From contig NZ_RCIQ01000002.1 of assembly GCF_004000255.1 (NCBI RefSeq), forward strand, positions 248,001 to 312,000: a stretch of DNA of 64,000 nt, read 5' to 3'. The notes beneath the pieces are model-generated. The model was given only the letters and a program-made list of their open reading frames with translations. It searched no databases and was not told the origin of the DNA. This DNA is from Nioella ostreopsis. GTDB lineage: Bacteria > Pseudomonadota > Alphaproteobacteria > Rhodobacterales > Rhodobacteraceae. Made by a program: the position numbers and the translations under genes. Positions within the stretch are counted from its first letter, which is position 1. Each line of letters starts with the position of its first letter. Shown here piece by piece: positions 54,594 through 64,000 of this stretch.

Positions 54594-55418
54594 ATGCCCC
54601 GCGCGCTGATCTTCGCCCTTGTCCTGCTGGCGCTGCCTGCCCCGGCGGCGCTGGCGCAAAGCCGGTCCGGGACCCTGGCCGATATCCGCCAGGAACTGTC
54701 GGTCCTCTGGGTCGAGATCCAGCGCCTGCGCACGGAGTTGTCTACCACCGGCGGGCCGAGCGGCACCGCCGTGGGCAGCACGCTGGAACGGGTCGATGCC
54801 ATTGAAAGCGAGCTGCGCCGTCTGACCCGCGCCACGGAAGATCTGCAGATCCGGGTGGACAGCATCGTTAGCGACGGCACAAACCGGATTGGTGATCTGG
54901 AGTTTCGCCTATGTGAGTTGGAGGACGACTGCGATATCGGGTCGCTTGGGGACACGCCGACGCTTGGCGGTGGCAGCGCGCCGGTTGCAACACCAGCCTT
55001 GCCAGTGACGAGCGGCTCCAACGGACCGCGCCTTGCCGAAGCCGAGCAAAGCGATTTCGACCGCGCGATGGCTGCCTATGACGAAGGCGATTTCGCCGGG
55101 GCCGCACAGGGCTTCCAGGCCTATACCGACACCTATCCCGGCGGCGCACTCAGCGCCGAGGCGCATTTCTGGCGGGGCGAGGCCGAGGCCGCTCAAGGCG
55201 CGTGGAACCGCGCCGCGCGGGCCTATCTGGCCAGCTTCAGCGGTGCGCCCGACGCCCCTCGTGCCCCCGAAAGCCTGTACCGTTTGGGCACCAGTCTGAA
55301 CGAGTTGGGACAGCGCGATGAGGCCTGCCTGACCCTTGGCGAGGTCGAGGTGCGCTATCCTGCCTCTTCCATCGTGCTGGACTCCCGCGCCGCCATGACG
55401 CGGATCGGCTGCAATTGA
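54594..55418 (+). CDS. cpoB: Cell division coordinator CpoB (YbgF)
   Basis: A 274-residue periplasmic protein. The signal peptide (about residues 1-21, ending ALA-Q) is followed by a coiled-coil region (about 25-100, with regular Leu spacing such as DIRQELSVLWVEIQRLRTEL) and a C-terminal TPR domain (about 150-272). CpoB links peptidoglycan synthesis to Tol-Pal constriction. It starts three bases after pal and overlaps tilS by four bases (TTGA). Confidence 0.92.
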   Translation: MPRALIFALVLLALPAPAALAQSRSGTLADIRQELSVLWVEIQRLRTELSTTGGPSGTAVGSTLERVDAIESELRRLTRATEDLQIRVDSIVSDGTNRIGDLEFRLCELEDDCDIGSLGDTPTLGGGSAPVATPALPVTSGSNGPRLAEAEQSDFDRAMAAYDEGDFAGAAQGFQAYTDTYPGGALSAEAHFWRGEAEAAQGAWNRAARAYLASFSGAPDAPRAPESLYRLGTSLNELGQRDEACLTLGEVEVRYPASSIVLDSRAAMTRIGCN

Positions 55419-56659
55419 CGCTTGATGCCCGCTTCGCCGCCGCGATGGAGCGGCTGCTGGCGGGGCACCGGCCCGAAAGGCTGGCGGTCGCGGTCTCTGG
55501 CGGCGGGGATTCGCTGGCGCTGCTTGGGCTGGCCTGTGACTGGGCCGAGGAGAACCATTGCCGCATCCACGCGCTGACGGTCGATCACGGGCTGCGGCCA
55601 GAGGCGGGCGACGAGGCCTTGCTGGTCGCACGTGAGGCGATGCGCATGGGGGCACAGCACGACACGCTGTACTGGACCGGGTGGGACGGCAAGGGCAATC
55701 TGCCAGCCGCCGCCCGAGACGCCCGCTATGCCCTGATGCGGGATTTCTGTGCGCGCGAAGGGATCGGCGCGATCCTTCTGGGCCACACACAGGACGATCA
55801 GGCGGAAACCGTGCTGATGCGGCTGGCGCGCGGATCGGGGGTGGACGGGCTCTCGGCGATGCCTGAGGGCCGCTTTGGCCGCGACGACATCCTGCGTCCG
55901 GTTCTCGGCGAGAGCCGCGCCGATCTGCGCATCTGGCTGACCCGGCAGGGGATGCGCTGGTTTGAAGACCCGACCAATGACGACCCCCGCTATGACCGGG
56001 TGCGCGCCCGTCGTCTGCTGACTCAGCTGGCCCCGTTCGGGCTTGATGCCGCCCGGTTGGCGGACACTGCGGCGTCGCTTGCCCGGGCGCGGGTAGCGCT
56101 GCTGGCGCGGGCTGCGGATGTGGCTGACGGGATCGTGACCGACCGACAGGGGCTACTGATCTTCGACCGCGAGGGGCTGGAGCAGACCGAAGAGGAAACC
56201 CGGCTGCGTCTGGTGGCCCACGGCCTGGCCTGCCTGTCGGGCGCGCCCTACAAACCGCGGCTGGCATCGCTTTCGGCCACGCTGGACCGGGCGTTGAACG
56301 GTCAGGGCGGCACCTTGCAGGGATGCCGCCTGATCCCGTCGCGGGACGGCCTGATGATGGTGCGTGAATTCAAGGCGGTAGAGCACAGCCAATGCGCTGC
56401 CGATGGAGAGCAGATCTGGGACGGTCGCTGGTGTATCGAGGCCCCCGGTCAGGGCAATGCCACGATCCGGCCCCTGGGGGAAAACGGCCTTGCGCAATGG
56501 GACCGCCCGGCGACCTTGTCCCATGCCGCGATGCTGTCCTGGCCGGGGGTCTGGCAGGGCGATCTTCTGCTTGCCGTACCCGGTTTCTGGAACCAAGACG
56601 CGATCCTTTGCGAATATGCCGCATCGGCGGGTTTTCACGCGACAATAAAATCGCATTGA
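55415..56659 (+). CDS. tilS: tRNA(Ile)-lysidine synthetase
   Basis: A 414-residue TilS, converting C34 of tRNA-Ile2 to lysidine so that it reads AUA. The N-type ATP pyrophosphatase P-loop SGGGDS (about residues 28-33) and the conserved ALTVDHGLR and LLGHTQDDQAET blocks are present. The TTG at 55415 overlaps the cpoB stop as TTGA and lies in frame; an ATG at 55445 is the alternative start. Located between cpoB and ftsH, as in many Roseobacters. Confidence 0.93.
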   Translation: MTLDARFAAAMERLLAGHRPERLAVAVSGGGDSLALLGLACDWAEENHCRIHALTVDHGLRPEAGDEALLVAREAMRMGAQHDTLYWTGWDGKGNLPAAARDARYALMRDFCAREGIGAILLGHTQDDQAETVLMRLARGSGVDGLSAMPEGRFGRDDILRPVLGESRADLRIWLTRQGMRWFEDPTNDDPRYDRVRARRLLTQLAPFGLDAARLADTAASLARARVALLARAADVADGIVTDRQGLLIFDREGLEQTEEETRLRLVAHGLACLSGAPYKPRLASLSATLDRALNGQGGTLQGCRLIPSRDGLMMVREFKAVEHSQCAADGEQIWDGRWCIEAPGQGNATIRPLGENGLAQWDRPATLSHAAMLSWPGVWQGDLLLAVPGFWNQDAILCEYAASAGFHATIKSH

Positions 56660-56737
56660 AGTCAGGGGCTGCATGCCTATTTTAGGCACAGTGTCCGGCG
56701 CGGGCTTTCCCCGGGCGCCGATGTAAGGAGAATTCTC

Positions 56738-58654
<1,917 letters not shown>

Positions 58655-58670
58655 TCGAAACAGACCACGA

Positions 58671-58703
58671 GAACCCCGGCCACAGCGCCGGGGTTCTTCT
58701 TTT
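58671..58703 (+). terminator. ftsH terminator
   Basis: A perfect ten-pair stem (58671-58680 with 58687-58696, six-base loop) is followed by TTCTTTT, 16 bases past the ftsH stop. Confidence 0.9.
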
Positions 58704-58774
58704 CTGCGACCTGTCCCTTGCACCTTTCCGGCCCTAGAGTCACATCTGGGCGCGTCAACCGGAAAGGAATTCCC

Positions 58775-59377
58775 ATGCCTGCTTTGCTCCCCACCTCATT
58801 CACCGCGCGCGTGATCTGGCTTGGGGCCAATCCCGACCGCGAGGCGGGTCTGCCGTCGCGGTCGCTGGACAGCATGACGCTCGGGTTTGCGGGATTTGAC
58901 GGGGAGACACATGCAGGGCTCACACGGCCCTCCTGCAGCCGGGTGACGTCCCAGCACCCTCGGGGCACTGAAATCCGCAATGTCCGCCAACTGACGGTGC
59001 TCAGTGCCGAGGAGCTTGCCGCAACCGCTGCCGATATGGGGGTGGACGCGCTCGACCCGAGCCTTGTGGGGGCAAGTCTGGTGATCGAGGGCATCCCCGA
59101 TTTCACCCATGTGCCGCCGTCGTCGCGCCTGCAGGGGCCCGATGGCGTGACGCTGGTCATCGACATGGAAAACCGCCCCTGTCACCTGCCCGCCAAACCG
59201 ATCGATGCCGAAGGGCCGGGCCATGGCAAGGCGTTCAAGACCGCGGCACAGGGGCGGCGCGGCGTCACGGCCTGGGTGGAACGGGAAGGCGTGCTGAGCG
59301 TGGGGGATGACCTGCGCCTGCATATCCCCGATCAGCCTGTCTGGCCGCACCTGTCCAAGGCGCGCGGGCTGGACTAG
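58775..59377 (+). CDS. MOSC-domain protein
   Basis: A 200-residue protein that reads as a MOSC domain (MOCO sulfurase C-terminal type): the conserved HAGLTRPSCSRVTSQHPRGTEIRN region has the single Cys (near residue 50) that would carry persulfide sulfur, followed by RQLTVLSAEELAATAADMG and VLSVGDDLRLHI. MOSC proteins pass sulfur to molybdenum cofactor or related metals, often as stand-alone units. GGAAAGGA precedes the ATG at 58775. Confidence 0.85.
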   Translation: MPALLPTSFTARVIWLGANPDREAGLPSRSLDSMTLGFAGFDGETHAGLTRPSCSRVTSQHPRGTEIRNVRQLTVLSAEELAATAADMGVDALDPSLVGASLVIEGIPDFTHVPPSSRLQGPDGVTLVIDMENRPCHLPAKPIDAEGPGHGKAFKTAAQGRRGVTAWVEREGVLSVGDDLRLHIPDQPVWPHLSKARGLD

Positions 59378-59572
59378 GCCCCCCACTTGCAGAACATCCG
59401 GGTCTGCGACCACATCCCCGCGATTGGGGGGCGTCTCATGACGTGAGACAAGCCATCGGCAGTTTCCCTACGCGCGTTCTGCAACCGGTCCCTGCGCCGG
59501 GATCAGACTTGCGGCAGGTGGGGTGAAATTTCTTGAGCGATATGTCCGTGAAAACTGTGCGTGATCGCTCTG

Positions 59573-59992
59573 TCAGAGACGTTTTCGCCAGGCCAGGTAG
59601 GCTATGCGGAAAACGGCATAGGCGACGTGAATATGGGCGTAGAGGATGAGAACCGTGAAGAAGAGTTCCGATCCGTTCAGAAAGGCGGATGGCCGTGCGT
59701 GTCCGAAGGAATTTCCCAGGTGTTCCAGAAGCCACCCCCAGGGGACATCGTCAGAACAGTTGATGCGACCGGGCGCGAAGCTGTAATGCAGATCGACCTG
59801 TCGCGCCGTGCACCCCGGAAAGTATGGGTTCTCCACATCGCCCATGGGCATCCGCTGACGCACCCATTGGGTGGCATGAGACTTCAATGCCGTTGCAAGG
59901 AAAAAGGCGTCGATCAGGTAATAGATGCGACGCCTGCGGGGTCCATTCGCGCGGTCCGTCGTTTCGCCATGTGCTGGCAGGTCGGTCGTCAT
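59573..59992 (-). CDS. Small membrane protein of unknown function
   Basis: A 139-residue protein with hydrophobic segments near residues 24-38 (IYYLIDAFFLATALK) and at the C-terminus (about 108-134, FFTVLILYAHIHVAYAVFRIAYLAW), a short basic end (RKRL), and a middle region with two Cys. Codon usage is G+C-rich in third positions, supporting real coding. It lies 54 bases after a 26-residue hydrophobic peptide gene on the same strand; the two may form one unit. No family recognised; the ribosome-binding site is weak. Confidence 0.55.
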   Translation of the reverse strand: MTTDLPAHGETTDRANGPRRRRIYYLIDAFFLATALKSHATQWVRQRMPMGDVENPYFPGCTARQVDLHYSFAPGRINCSDDVPWGWLLEHLGNSFGHARPSAFLNGSELFFTVLILYAHIHVAYAVFRIAYLAWRKRL

Positions 59993-60046
59993 TCTGCGCT
60001 CAGGATGTGTCTTTCGATAGGGGAGGGAGACGGCCTTGGAGGCGTC

Positions 60047-60127
60047 TCATACCAGCGCCAGAAGCGACAGCCCCAGGCTGATGCCGATGCCGAAACCTGC
60101 GTGGATCAGAAGGATGGGAGCAGACAT
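60047..60127 (-). CDS. 26-residue single-pass membrane peptide
   Basis: A tiny frame of 27 codons from ATG at 60127 to TGA at 60049-60047. The product is almost entirely hydrophobic with a few Gly and Ser (MSAPILLIHAGFGIGISLG, then LSLLALV) and could span the membrane once, like CydX-type or other accessory peptides of membrane complexes. GGAGA lies seven to eight bases before the ATG. It is followed on the same strand by the 139-residue membrane-protein gene. Too short for ordinary gene callers; coding is supported by its start site and composition only. Confidence 0.5.
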   Translation of the reverse strand: MSAPILLIHAGFGIGISLGLSLLALV

Positions 60128-60335
60128 TTGATTTCTCCGGAACGTTATGGCGCGTTATGTATCAATCTGTCGTGTGGCGCCTCGTCCTGGTTCAAAAGTT
60201 TTTTCCCGCCGCGCATCGGAAACAGGAATTGGCGGATGAAGCCCTGAAAAGGTCGGAAATGCTCCTGTCCGGTTGAAGCATTGACGCTATGGGTTGAGCC
60301 CAGACAACCGCCTCTGCCAACAGGACCGACTCAAA

Positions 60336-62012
60336 ATGGCCTTCAAAACCGATATCCAAATTGCCCGCGAAGCGAAGAAACGCCCGATTCAGGAAATCGG
60401 CGACAAGCTTGGCATCCCCTCCGATCATCTGCTGCCCTACGGCCATGACAAGGCCAAGGTCAGCCAGGACTTCATCAACTCCGTGCAGGACCGCCAGGAC
60501 GGCAAGCTGATCCTCGTGACCGCGATCAACCCGACGCCCGCGGGCGAGGGCAAGACCACCACCACCGTGGGTCTGGGCGACGGTCTCTGCGCCATCGGCA
60601 AGAACGCCGCGATCTGCATCCGCGAAGCCTCGCTCGGGCCGAATTTCGGCATGAAGGGCGGCGCGGCTGGCGGCGGATATGCGCAAGTGGTTCCGATGGA
60701 GGAAATGAACCTGCACTTCACCGGCGATTTCCACGCCATCACCTCGGCCCACAACCTGCTGTCGGCGATGATCGACAACCACATCTACTGGGGCAACGAA
60801 CTGGAGATCGACGAGCGTCGCGTGTCCTGGCGCCGGGTTCTCGACATGAACGACCGGGCGCTGCGCGACACCGTGACGTCGCTTGGCGGTGTGTCCAACG
60901 GCTTCCCCCGTCAGACCGGGTTCGACATCACCGTGGCCTCCGAGGTCATGGCGATCCTCTGTCTTGCCAAGGACCTGTCGGATCTGCAGCATCGTCTGGG
61001 TGACATGATCGTGGCCTACCGCCGCGACCGCAGCCCGATCTATTGCCGCGACATCAAGGCCGATGGTGCCATGACCGTGCTGCTGCGCGATGCGATGCAG
61101 CCGAACCTGGTGCAGACGCTGGAAAACAACCCCGCCTTCGTGCATGGCGGCCCCTTCGCCAACATCGCCCATGGCTGCAACTCCGTCACGGCCACCACCA
61201 CCGCGCTGAAACTGGCCGACTATGTGGTGACCGAGGCAGGCTTCGGCGCCGACCTGGGGGCCGAGAAGTTCATGAACATCAAGTGCCGCAAGGCGGGTCT
61301 CGCGCCCTCCTGCGTGGTGGTCGTGGCCACCGTGCGTGCGATGAAGATGAACGGCGGCGTTGCCAAGGCCGATCTGGGCCCGGAAAACGTCGAGGCCGTC
61401 AAGAAGGGCTGCCCGAACCTCGGTCGTCACATCGAGAACGTCAAATCCTTCGGCGTGCCGGTCGTCGTGGCAATCAACCACTTCGTCACCGACACCGACG
61501 CGGAAGTGCAGGCGGTCAAGGACTACGTTGCCGAAATGGGATCGGAAGCGATCCTGTGCCAGCACTGGGCCAAGGGCTCTGAAGGCACCAAGGAACTGGC
61601 GACCCGCGTAGCGGAAATCGCCGATGCCGACATGGCCAACTTCGCGCCGCTCTACTCGGACGATCTCAGCCTCTTCGAGAAGATCGAGACCGTTGCCAAA
61701 CGTATCTACCGCGCGGATGAGGTTCTGGCCGATGGCAAGATCCGCAACCAGCTGAAGGAATGGGAAGACGCGGGCTATGGCAAGCTGCCGGTCTGCATGG
61801 CGAAAACCCAGTACTCCTTCACCACCGACCCGAACCGCCGTGGCGCGCCCACTGGCCACTCGGTGCCGGTGCGTGAAGTGCGCCTGTCAGCGGGTGCTGG
61901 CTTCGTCGTGGTGATCTGCGGCGAGATCATGACCATGCCCGGCCTGCCGCGCGTTCCTGCTGCGGAAAACATCCGCATCAACGAGGAAGGCCTCGTCGAA
62001 GGGCTCTTCTAA
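60336..62012 (+). CDS. fhs: Formate-tetrahydrofolate ligase
   Basis: A 558-residue ATP-dependent ligase making 10-formyl-tetrahydrofolate from formate. The ATP-binding [19 protein letters not shown] (about residues 63-81) and the conserved [23 protein letters not shown] block (about 97-119) are intact, and the length is normal. The start at 60336 fits the family N-terminus ([11 protein letters not shown]); an upstream ATG in frame is probably not used. It opens a one-carbon block followed by two folD-type genes. Confidence 0.97.
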   Translation: MAFKTDIQIAREAKKRPIQEIGDKLGIPSDHLLPYGHDKAKVSQDFINSVQDRQDGKLILVTAINPTPAGEGKTTTTVGLGDGLCAIGKNAAICIREASLGPNFGMKGGAAGGGYAQVVPMEEMNLHFTGDFHAITSAHNLLSAMIDNHIYWGNELEIDERRVSWRRVLDMNDRALRDTVTSLGGVSNGFPRQTGFDITVASEVMAILCLAKDLSDLQHRLGDMIVAYRRDRSPIYCRDIKADGAMTVLLRDAMQPNLVQTLENNPAFVHGGPFANIAHGCNSVTATTTALKLADYVVTEAGFGADLGAEKFMNIKCRKAGLAPSCVVVVATVRAMKMNGGVAKADLGPENVEAVKKGCPNLGRHIENVKSFGVPVVVAINHFVTDTDAEVQAVKDYVAEMGSEAILCQHWAKGSEGTKELATRVAEIADADMANFAPLYSDDLSLFEKIETVAKRIYRADEVLADGKIRNQLKEWEDAGYGKLPVCMAKTQYSFTTDPNRRGAPTGHSVPVREVRLSAGAGFVVVICGEIMTMPGLPRVPAAENIRINEEGLVEGLF

Positions 62013-62023
62013 GTCCGTTAGAC

Positions 62024-62052
62024 AAGGGGGCGGTTTTCGGGCCGCCCCTTTG
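62024..62052 (+). terminator. Hairpin between fhs and the first folD
   Basis: AAGGGGGCGG (62024-62033) and CCGCCCCTT (62042-62050) form a nine-pair stem with one bulged base and an eight-base loop, then TT. A partial terminator or attenuator between fhs and folD. Confidence 0.55.
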
Positions 62053-62092
62053 CCTTGCGCTTTTCACGATCCCACATGAGGAAGTCCCGCAC

Positions 62093-62986
62093 ATGCGTGC
62101 AGCCCTGATCGACGGAAAGGCCATCGCCGCAGATATGCGGGCACGGGTCCTGCAAGAGGCAGAAGAGCTGGCCGCCGCCGGGTGGCAACCCAAGCTCGTG
62201 TCGGTTTCCGTGGGCGACACCGCCGCGGCGGAGCTGTACGTGCGCAACCAGCAGCGCAGCGCTGAAAGCGCGGGCGTGGCCTTCGAGGCGCGGAACTACC
62301 CGGCGGAAACCTCGCTGGAGCAGTTGACCGGTATTCTTCAGGGCCTCAATGCCGACCCGCGTGTGAATGGCATCATCATCCAGCGTCCGCTACCCGCCCA
62401 TATCCCGGTAAAGGTGCTGCAAAAGGCGGTGCATCCGCTGAAGGATGTGGAGGGCATGCACCCCGCCTCCATTGGCAACATCGTCTATAACGACCTGGCG
62501 CTCGGGCCCTGTACGGCCGTAGCGGCGGTGGAAATCCTCAAGACGCTTCCCCTGCCGATGGAGGGGCTCAACGTCACCGTGATCGGCCATTCCGAGATCG
62601 TCGGCAAACCGATTGCCTTCCTTCTGATGGGGCTTGGCGCGACAGTTACTGTCTGCCACCACATGACCCGCTCGGTCGCCATGCATAGCCGGGCGGCTGA
62701 CGCGGTCTTCGTGGCCGTGGGCAAGCCGGGGCTGGTCACCGGCGACATGCTGAAACCCGGCGCGGCGCTGATTGATATCGGGATCAACCGGATCGAGACA
62801 GCGGACGGCCCGAAAACCGTGGGCGACGCCGATTTCGACAGCTGCGCCGAGGTTGCGGGCTGGATCACGCCGGTGCCCGGCGGCGTCGGACCGGTGACGG
62901 TCGCCACGCTGATGAAGAACGCCGTTCTGGCGACGCGGATGCAGATGGATCATTACCGCGCGGCCTTTGCGAATACGGAGGTCTGA
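62093..62986 (+). CDS. Divergent FolD paralog lacking the catalytic lysine
   Basis: A 297-residue protein of the methylene-tetrahydrofolate dehydrogenase/cyclohydrolase family. The NADP-binding part is intact (VIGHSEIVGKPIAF near residues 162-175) and the family ending TPVPGGVGPVTVATLM is present. But in the folate site YVRNQQR, residue 53 is Gln where FolD has the catalytic Lys (YVxxK), and DVEGMH has Glu120 where FolD has Asp (DVDGFH); the Gln at 97 (QRPLP) is retained. It therefore probably lacks normal cyclohydrolase activity. A canonical folD follows at 63304. Confidence 0.85.
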   Translation: MRAALIDGKAIAADMRARVLQEAEELAAAGWQPKLVSVSVGDTAAAELYVRNQQRSAESAGVAFEARNYPAETSLEQLTGILQGLNADPRVNGIIIQRPLPAHIPVKVLQKAVHPLKDVEGMHPASIGNIVYNDLALGPCTAVAAVEILKTLPLPMEGLNVTVIGHSEIVGKPIAFLLMGLGATVTVCHHMTRSVAMHSRAADAVFVAVGKPGLVTGDMLKPGAALIDIGINRIETADGPKTVGDADFDSCAEVAGWITPVPGGVGPVTVATLMKNAVLATRMQMDHYRAAFANTEV

Positions 62987-62989
62987 GCA

Positions 62990-63307
62990 ATGGCCAATCG
63001 CCCCGCGCCGGATGCCGTGCAAACGATGGCAGAGCTGCGGACCTGCATCGACGAGATTGACGAGGCGCTGCTGGTGCTTTTGGCTGAGCGTCAGAGCTAC
63101 ACGGATCGCGCGCCGGAGCTGAAGGCGCGCGAGGGCATCGCAGCGGCGGCCCCGTCACGGGTGCGGCAGGTTCTGGACCACGTCCGGGCACGGGCAGAGG
63201 CGGCGGGCATGGATGCGGATCTTGCGGAATCCATGTGGCGGATCATGATTGAGACGGTGATCGCCCGCGAAGAGCGGGTCATCGGTAAGGAAGGGAAAGA
63301 CGGATGA
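62990..63307 (+). CDS. Chorismate mutase (AroQ type)
   Basis: A 105-residue all-helical chorismate mutase of the AroQ class, turning chorismate into prephenate for Phe/Tyr synthesis. The N-terminal [20 protein letters not shown] (about residues 16-35) and the C-terminal [14 protein letters not shown] (about 83-96) carry the usual Arg, Lys and Glu positions. It starts four bases after the folD paralog and overlaps the next folD by ATGA, so it is trapped inside the one-carbon operon, an odd but seemingly regular neighbourhood in this clade. Confidence 0.9.
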   Translation: MANRPAPDAVQTMAELRTCIDEIDEALLVLLAERQSYTDRAPELKAREGIAAAAPSRVRQVLDHVRARAEAAGMDADLAESMWRIMIETVIAREERVIGKEGKDG

Positions 63308-64000
63308 GTGCAACCATTATCGACGGAAAGGCCTTTGCGGCCAAAGTCCGCGCGCAGGTCGCCGAGCATGTGGCCCGGCTGAAGGAAGAAAACGGGATCA
63401 CCCCCGGACTTGCCGTGGTGTTGGTGGGCGAGGACCCGGCCAGCCAGGTCTATGTCCGCTCGAAGGGCAAGCAGACCGTCGAGGTCGGCATGAACAGCTA
63501 TGAGCACAAGCTGGAGGCGGATACCTCTGAGGCGGATCTGCTGGCGCTGATCGCCCGGCTGAACAATGACCCCGCGGTGCACGGCATCCTGGTGCAGCTG
63601 CCTCTGCCCGGGCATCTGAATTCCGATCTCGTGATCAACTCCATCGACCCTGCGAAGGATGTGGACGGGTTCCATATCTCCAATGTCGGCCTGCTTGGCA
63701 CGGGGCAGAAGAGCATGGTGCCCTGTACGCCCCTGGGCTGCCTGATGATGCTGCGCGACCACCATGGGTCTCTGTCGGGGATGAACGCGGTTGTCGTCGG
63801 ACGCTCGAACATCGTGGGCAAGCCGATGGCGCAGCTTTTGCTGGGGGATAGCTGCACAGTCACGATCGCGCATTCGCGGACGAAGGACCTCGGCGCGGTG
63901 TGTCGGGGGGCGGATATTCTGGTGGCGGCCGTGGGTCGGCCCGAGATGATCCCCGGCGACTGGGTCAAACCGGGCGCCACCGTGATCGACGTGGGCATCA
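63304..64000 (+). CDS. folD: Methylenetetrahydrofolate dehydrogenase / cyclohydrolase, 3-prime truncated by the window
   Basis: The first 232 codons of a canonical FolD, which interconverts 5,10-methylene-, methenyl- and 10-formyl-tetrahydrofolate. Read by translation: [18 protein letters not shown] at the start; the folate site YVRSKGK with the catalytic Lys; VQLPLPG; DVDGFH with the Asp; PCTPLG; and the NADP site [15 protein letters not shown]. The last visible codons read ATVIDVGI; the gene runs off the right edge. Overlaps chorismate mutase by ATGA. Confidence 0.95.
   Translation, partial: MSATIIDGKAFAAKVRAQVAEHVARLKEENGITPGLAVVLVGEDPASQVYVRSKGKQTVEVGMNSYEHKLEADTSEADLLALIARLNNDPAVHGILVQLPLPGHLNSDLVINSIDPAKDVDGFHISNVGLLGTGQKSMVPCTPLGCLMMLRDHHGSLSGMNAVVVGRSNIVGKPMAQLLLGDSCTVTIAHSRTKDLGAVCRGADILVAAVGRPEMIPGDWVKPGATVIDVGI

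Overview
The window is high-GC DNA (roughly two thirds G+C by eye) from an alphaproteobacterium, almost certainly a marine-type Rhodobacteraceae (Roseobacter clade). Pointers are the smo/mtlK polyol operon in its Rhodobacter order, the hisS-hisZ-hisG arrangement with a short HisG, a B12-dependent NrdJ, a free-standing Hint-domain protein, a DUF1127 protein, and ruvCAB followed by ybgC-tolQRAB-pal-cpoB-tilS-ftsH. I see no prophage, insertion sequence, CRISPR array, rRNA or tRNA.

Layout. 1-11.8 kb: a catabolic cluster of unknown substrate, with ABC permeases, GMC oxidoreductase, HisD/HpsN-like dehydrogenase, two long NTF2-like proteins, SDR, LacI regulator, bicupin, MetE/epoxyalkane-transferase-like zinc enzyme, alpha/beta hydrolase and RraA-like protein. 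Many genes overlap by 1-4 bases, so this is one or two transcription units. 11.8-25.4 kb: mixed housekeeping and envelope genes (MFS, YeeE/YedE, homospermidine synthase, rpsD, Hint protein, LpxR-like protein, a secreted duplicated-domain protein, VanY-like peptidase, phosphoesterase, nrdJ, DUF1489, outer-membrane protein). 25.7-29.5 kb: hisG, hisZ, hisS, slyX. 29.6-37.2 kb: LacI regulator and the sorbitol/mannitol operon smoEFGKS-mtlK. 37.2-44.5 kb: desaturase, MFS, secreted TAP-type hydrolase, msrA, prmA, small proteins. 44.9-58.7 kb: ruvCAB, two unknown genes, GFA protein, the complete Tol-Pal block, tilS and ftsH. 58.8-64 kb: MOSC protein, a small membrane-protein pair including a 26-residue peptide, and a one-carbon block fhs-folD-chorismate mutase-folD (the last truncated by the window end).

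The most interesting signals are: (i) tolA, whose C-terminal domain lies in a low-GC patch that appears to have displaced the native domain into a separate, signal-peptide-bearing gene directly downstream; (ii) a similar low-GC patch inside hisS; (iii) four consecutive perfect 20-bp palindromes with different arms inside the catabolic operon; (iv) a divergent FolD paralog lacking the catalytic lysine, beside a canonical FolD; (v) the catabolic cluster itself, which matches no pathway I can name; and (vi) a repeat-bearing hairpin leader before the MetE-like gene. All family calls come from reading motifs; no database search was run.
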